This document shows, piece by piece, positions 25,191 through 25,360 of a stretch of DNA of 25,360 nt. A program made the translations under genes and the position numbers. The stretch covers positions 1 to 25,360 of the forward strand of contig PWND01000308.1 of the NCBI GenBank assembly GCA_003557965.1, read 5' to 3'. This DNA is from Bacteroidales bacterium. GTDB lineage: Bacteria > Bacteroidota > Bacteroidia > Bacteroidales > UBA7960. The notes below the pieces were generated by a model. The model ran no database searches, had not been told where the DNA came from, and was given only the letters and a program-made list of their open reading frames with translations. The stretch's first letter is position 1, and the number at the start of each line of letters is the position of its first letter.

Positions 25191-25360
25191 CTAATTACTG
25201 TCAATTATCTCACCCACACCGGTAATATTTTCAAAAATAACAGGATTTCCCCTGTAATAAACTTTTCCTACACCAGAAATTCTAACATCAAGAGTATCCT
25301 GAACATCAACTTTAACATCACCTGTGCCGGAAATTCTAATGTTTGCATAATTAACAGGCA
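25191..25360 (-). CDS. C-terminal part of a DUF2807 (head GIN domain) envelope protein, cut by window edge
   Basis: The minus strand is open from the right edge to TAG at 25191-25193 and encodes at least 56 residues. Its text is repetitive beta-helix-like: NIRISGTGDVKVDVQDT, LDVRISGVGKVYYRGNP, FENITGVGEIID. The recurring I-S-G-x-G-x-V/I units and the ending are typical of the DUF2807 'putative auto-transporter adhesin, head GIN' family of Bacteroidota. The 5' end and any signal peptide lie outside the window. Convergent with the lipoprotein gene; no terminator is obvious in the 31-base gap. Confidence 0.75.
   Translation of the reverse strand, partial: PVNYANIRISGTGDVKVDVQDTLDVRISGVGKVYYRGNPVIFENITGVGEIIDSN

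Noticed and set aside
1..25360. tRNA/rRNA genes, CRISPR arrays, integrase/transposase genes, defence islands
   Set aside because: Looked for on both strands by eye; no cloverleaf, regularly spaced repeat-spacer pattern or mobile-element gene was seen.

Overview
The window looks like a low-GC chromosomal segment of a Bacteroidota (Bacteroidetes) bacterium. Two independent lines support this. Seven intergenic sites match TAnnTTTG, the phylum's housekeeping -7 promoter element, each placed just upstream of a gene start. The proteins also have phylum character: rhomboids with a soluble tail, a lipoprotein carrying a C-x-K-D-D export signal, and a DUF2807 protein. Shine-Dalgarno sequences are essentially absent. 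I cannot place it below phylum. The ygeY-ygeW pair, best known from anaerobes, hints at an anaerobic or facultative lifestyle.

Layout: 1-231 holds palindromic, probably repeated, extragenic DNA. 232-2356 is a glycosyltransferase overlapping miaA (tRNA prenylation). 2424-5256 carries two different rhomboid proteases and a membrane-anchored endonuclease/exonuclease/phosphatase-fold protein. 5309-7685 is uvrB followed 4 bases later by a SUI1/YciH translation factor. 7778-12945 is a divergent GAPDH and then a 1365-residue protein that has the ATP-grasp and phosphohistidine domains of pyruvate phosphate dikinase but no pyruvate/PEP-binding barrel. In its place is an ~870-residue N-terminal region I do not recognise. 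13083-14207 is dnaN. 14441-16888 is ygeY-ygeW (M20 hydrolase plus knotted carbamoyltransferase). 17006-17311 is a small secreted protein on the minus strand with its own terminator. 17599-21485 encodes a three-subunit biotin-dependent acyl-CoA carboxylase, interrupted by a low-complexity repeat and a possible terminator. Then come a pirin, rmuC, a possible 30-residue membrane peptide, a probable surface lipoprotein, and the 3' end of a DUF2807 gene.

Most of this is housekeeping: DNA replication and repair (dnaN, uvrB, rmuC), tRNA modification, and central carbon and acyl-CoA metabolism. Nothing resembles a phage, integrated element, CRISPR array or defence island. The best candidate for undescribed biology is the PPDK-like dikinase without its usual acceptor domain, next to an atypical GAPDH. 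The ygeY-ygeW pair without its usual partners comes next. The palindromic element at the left edge and the small ORF at 24140 are smaller leads.
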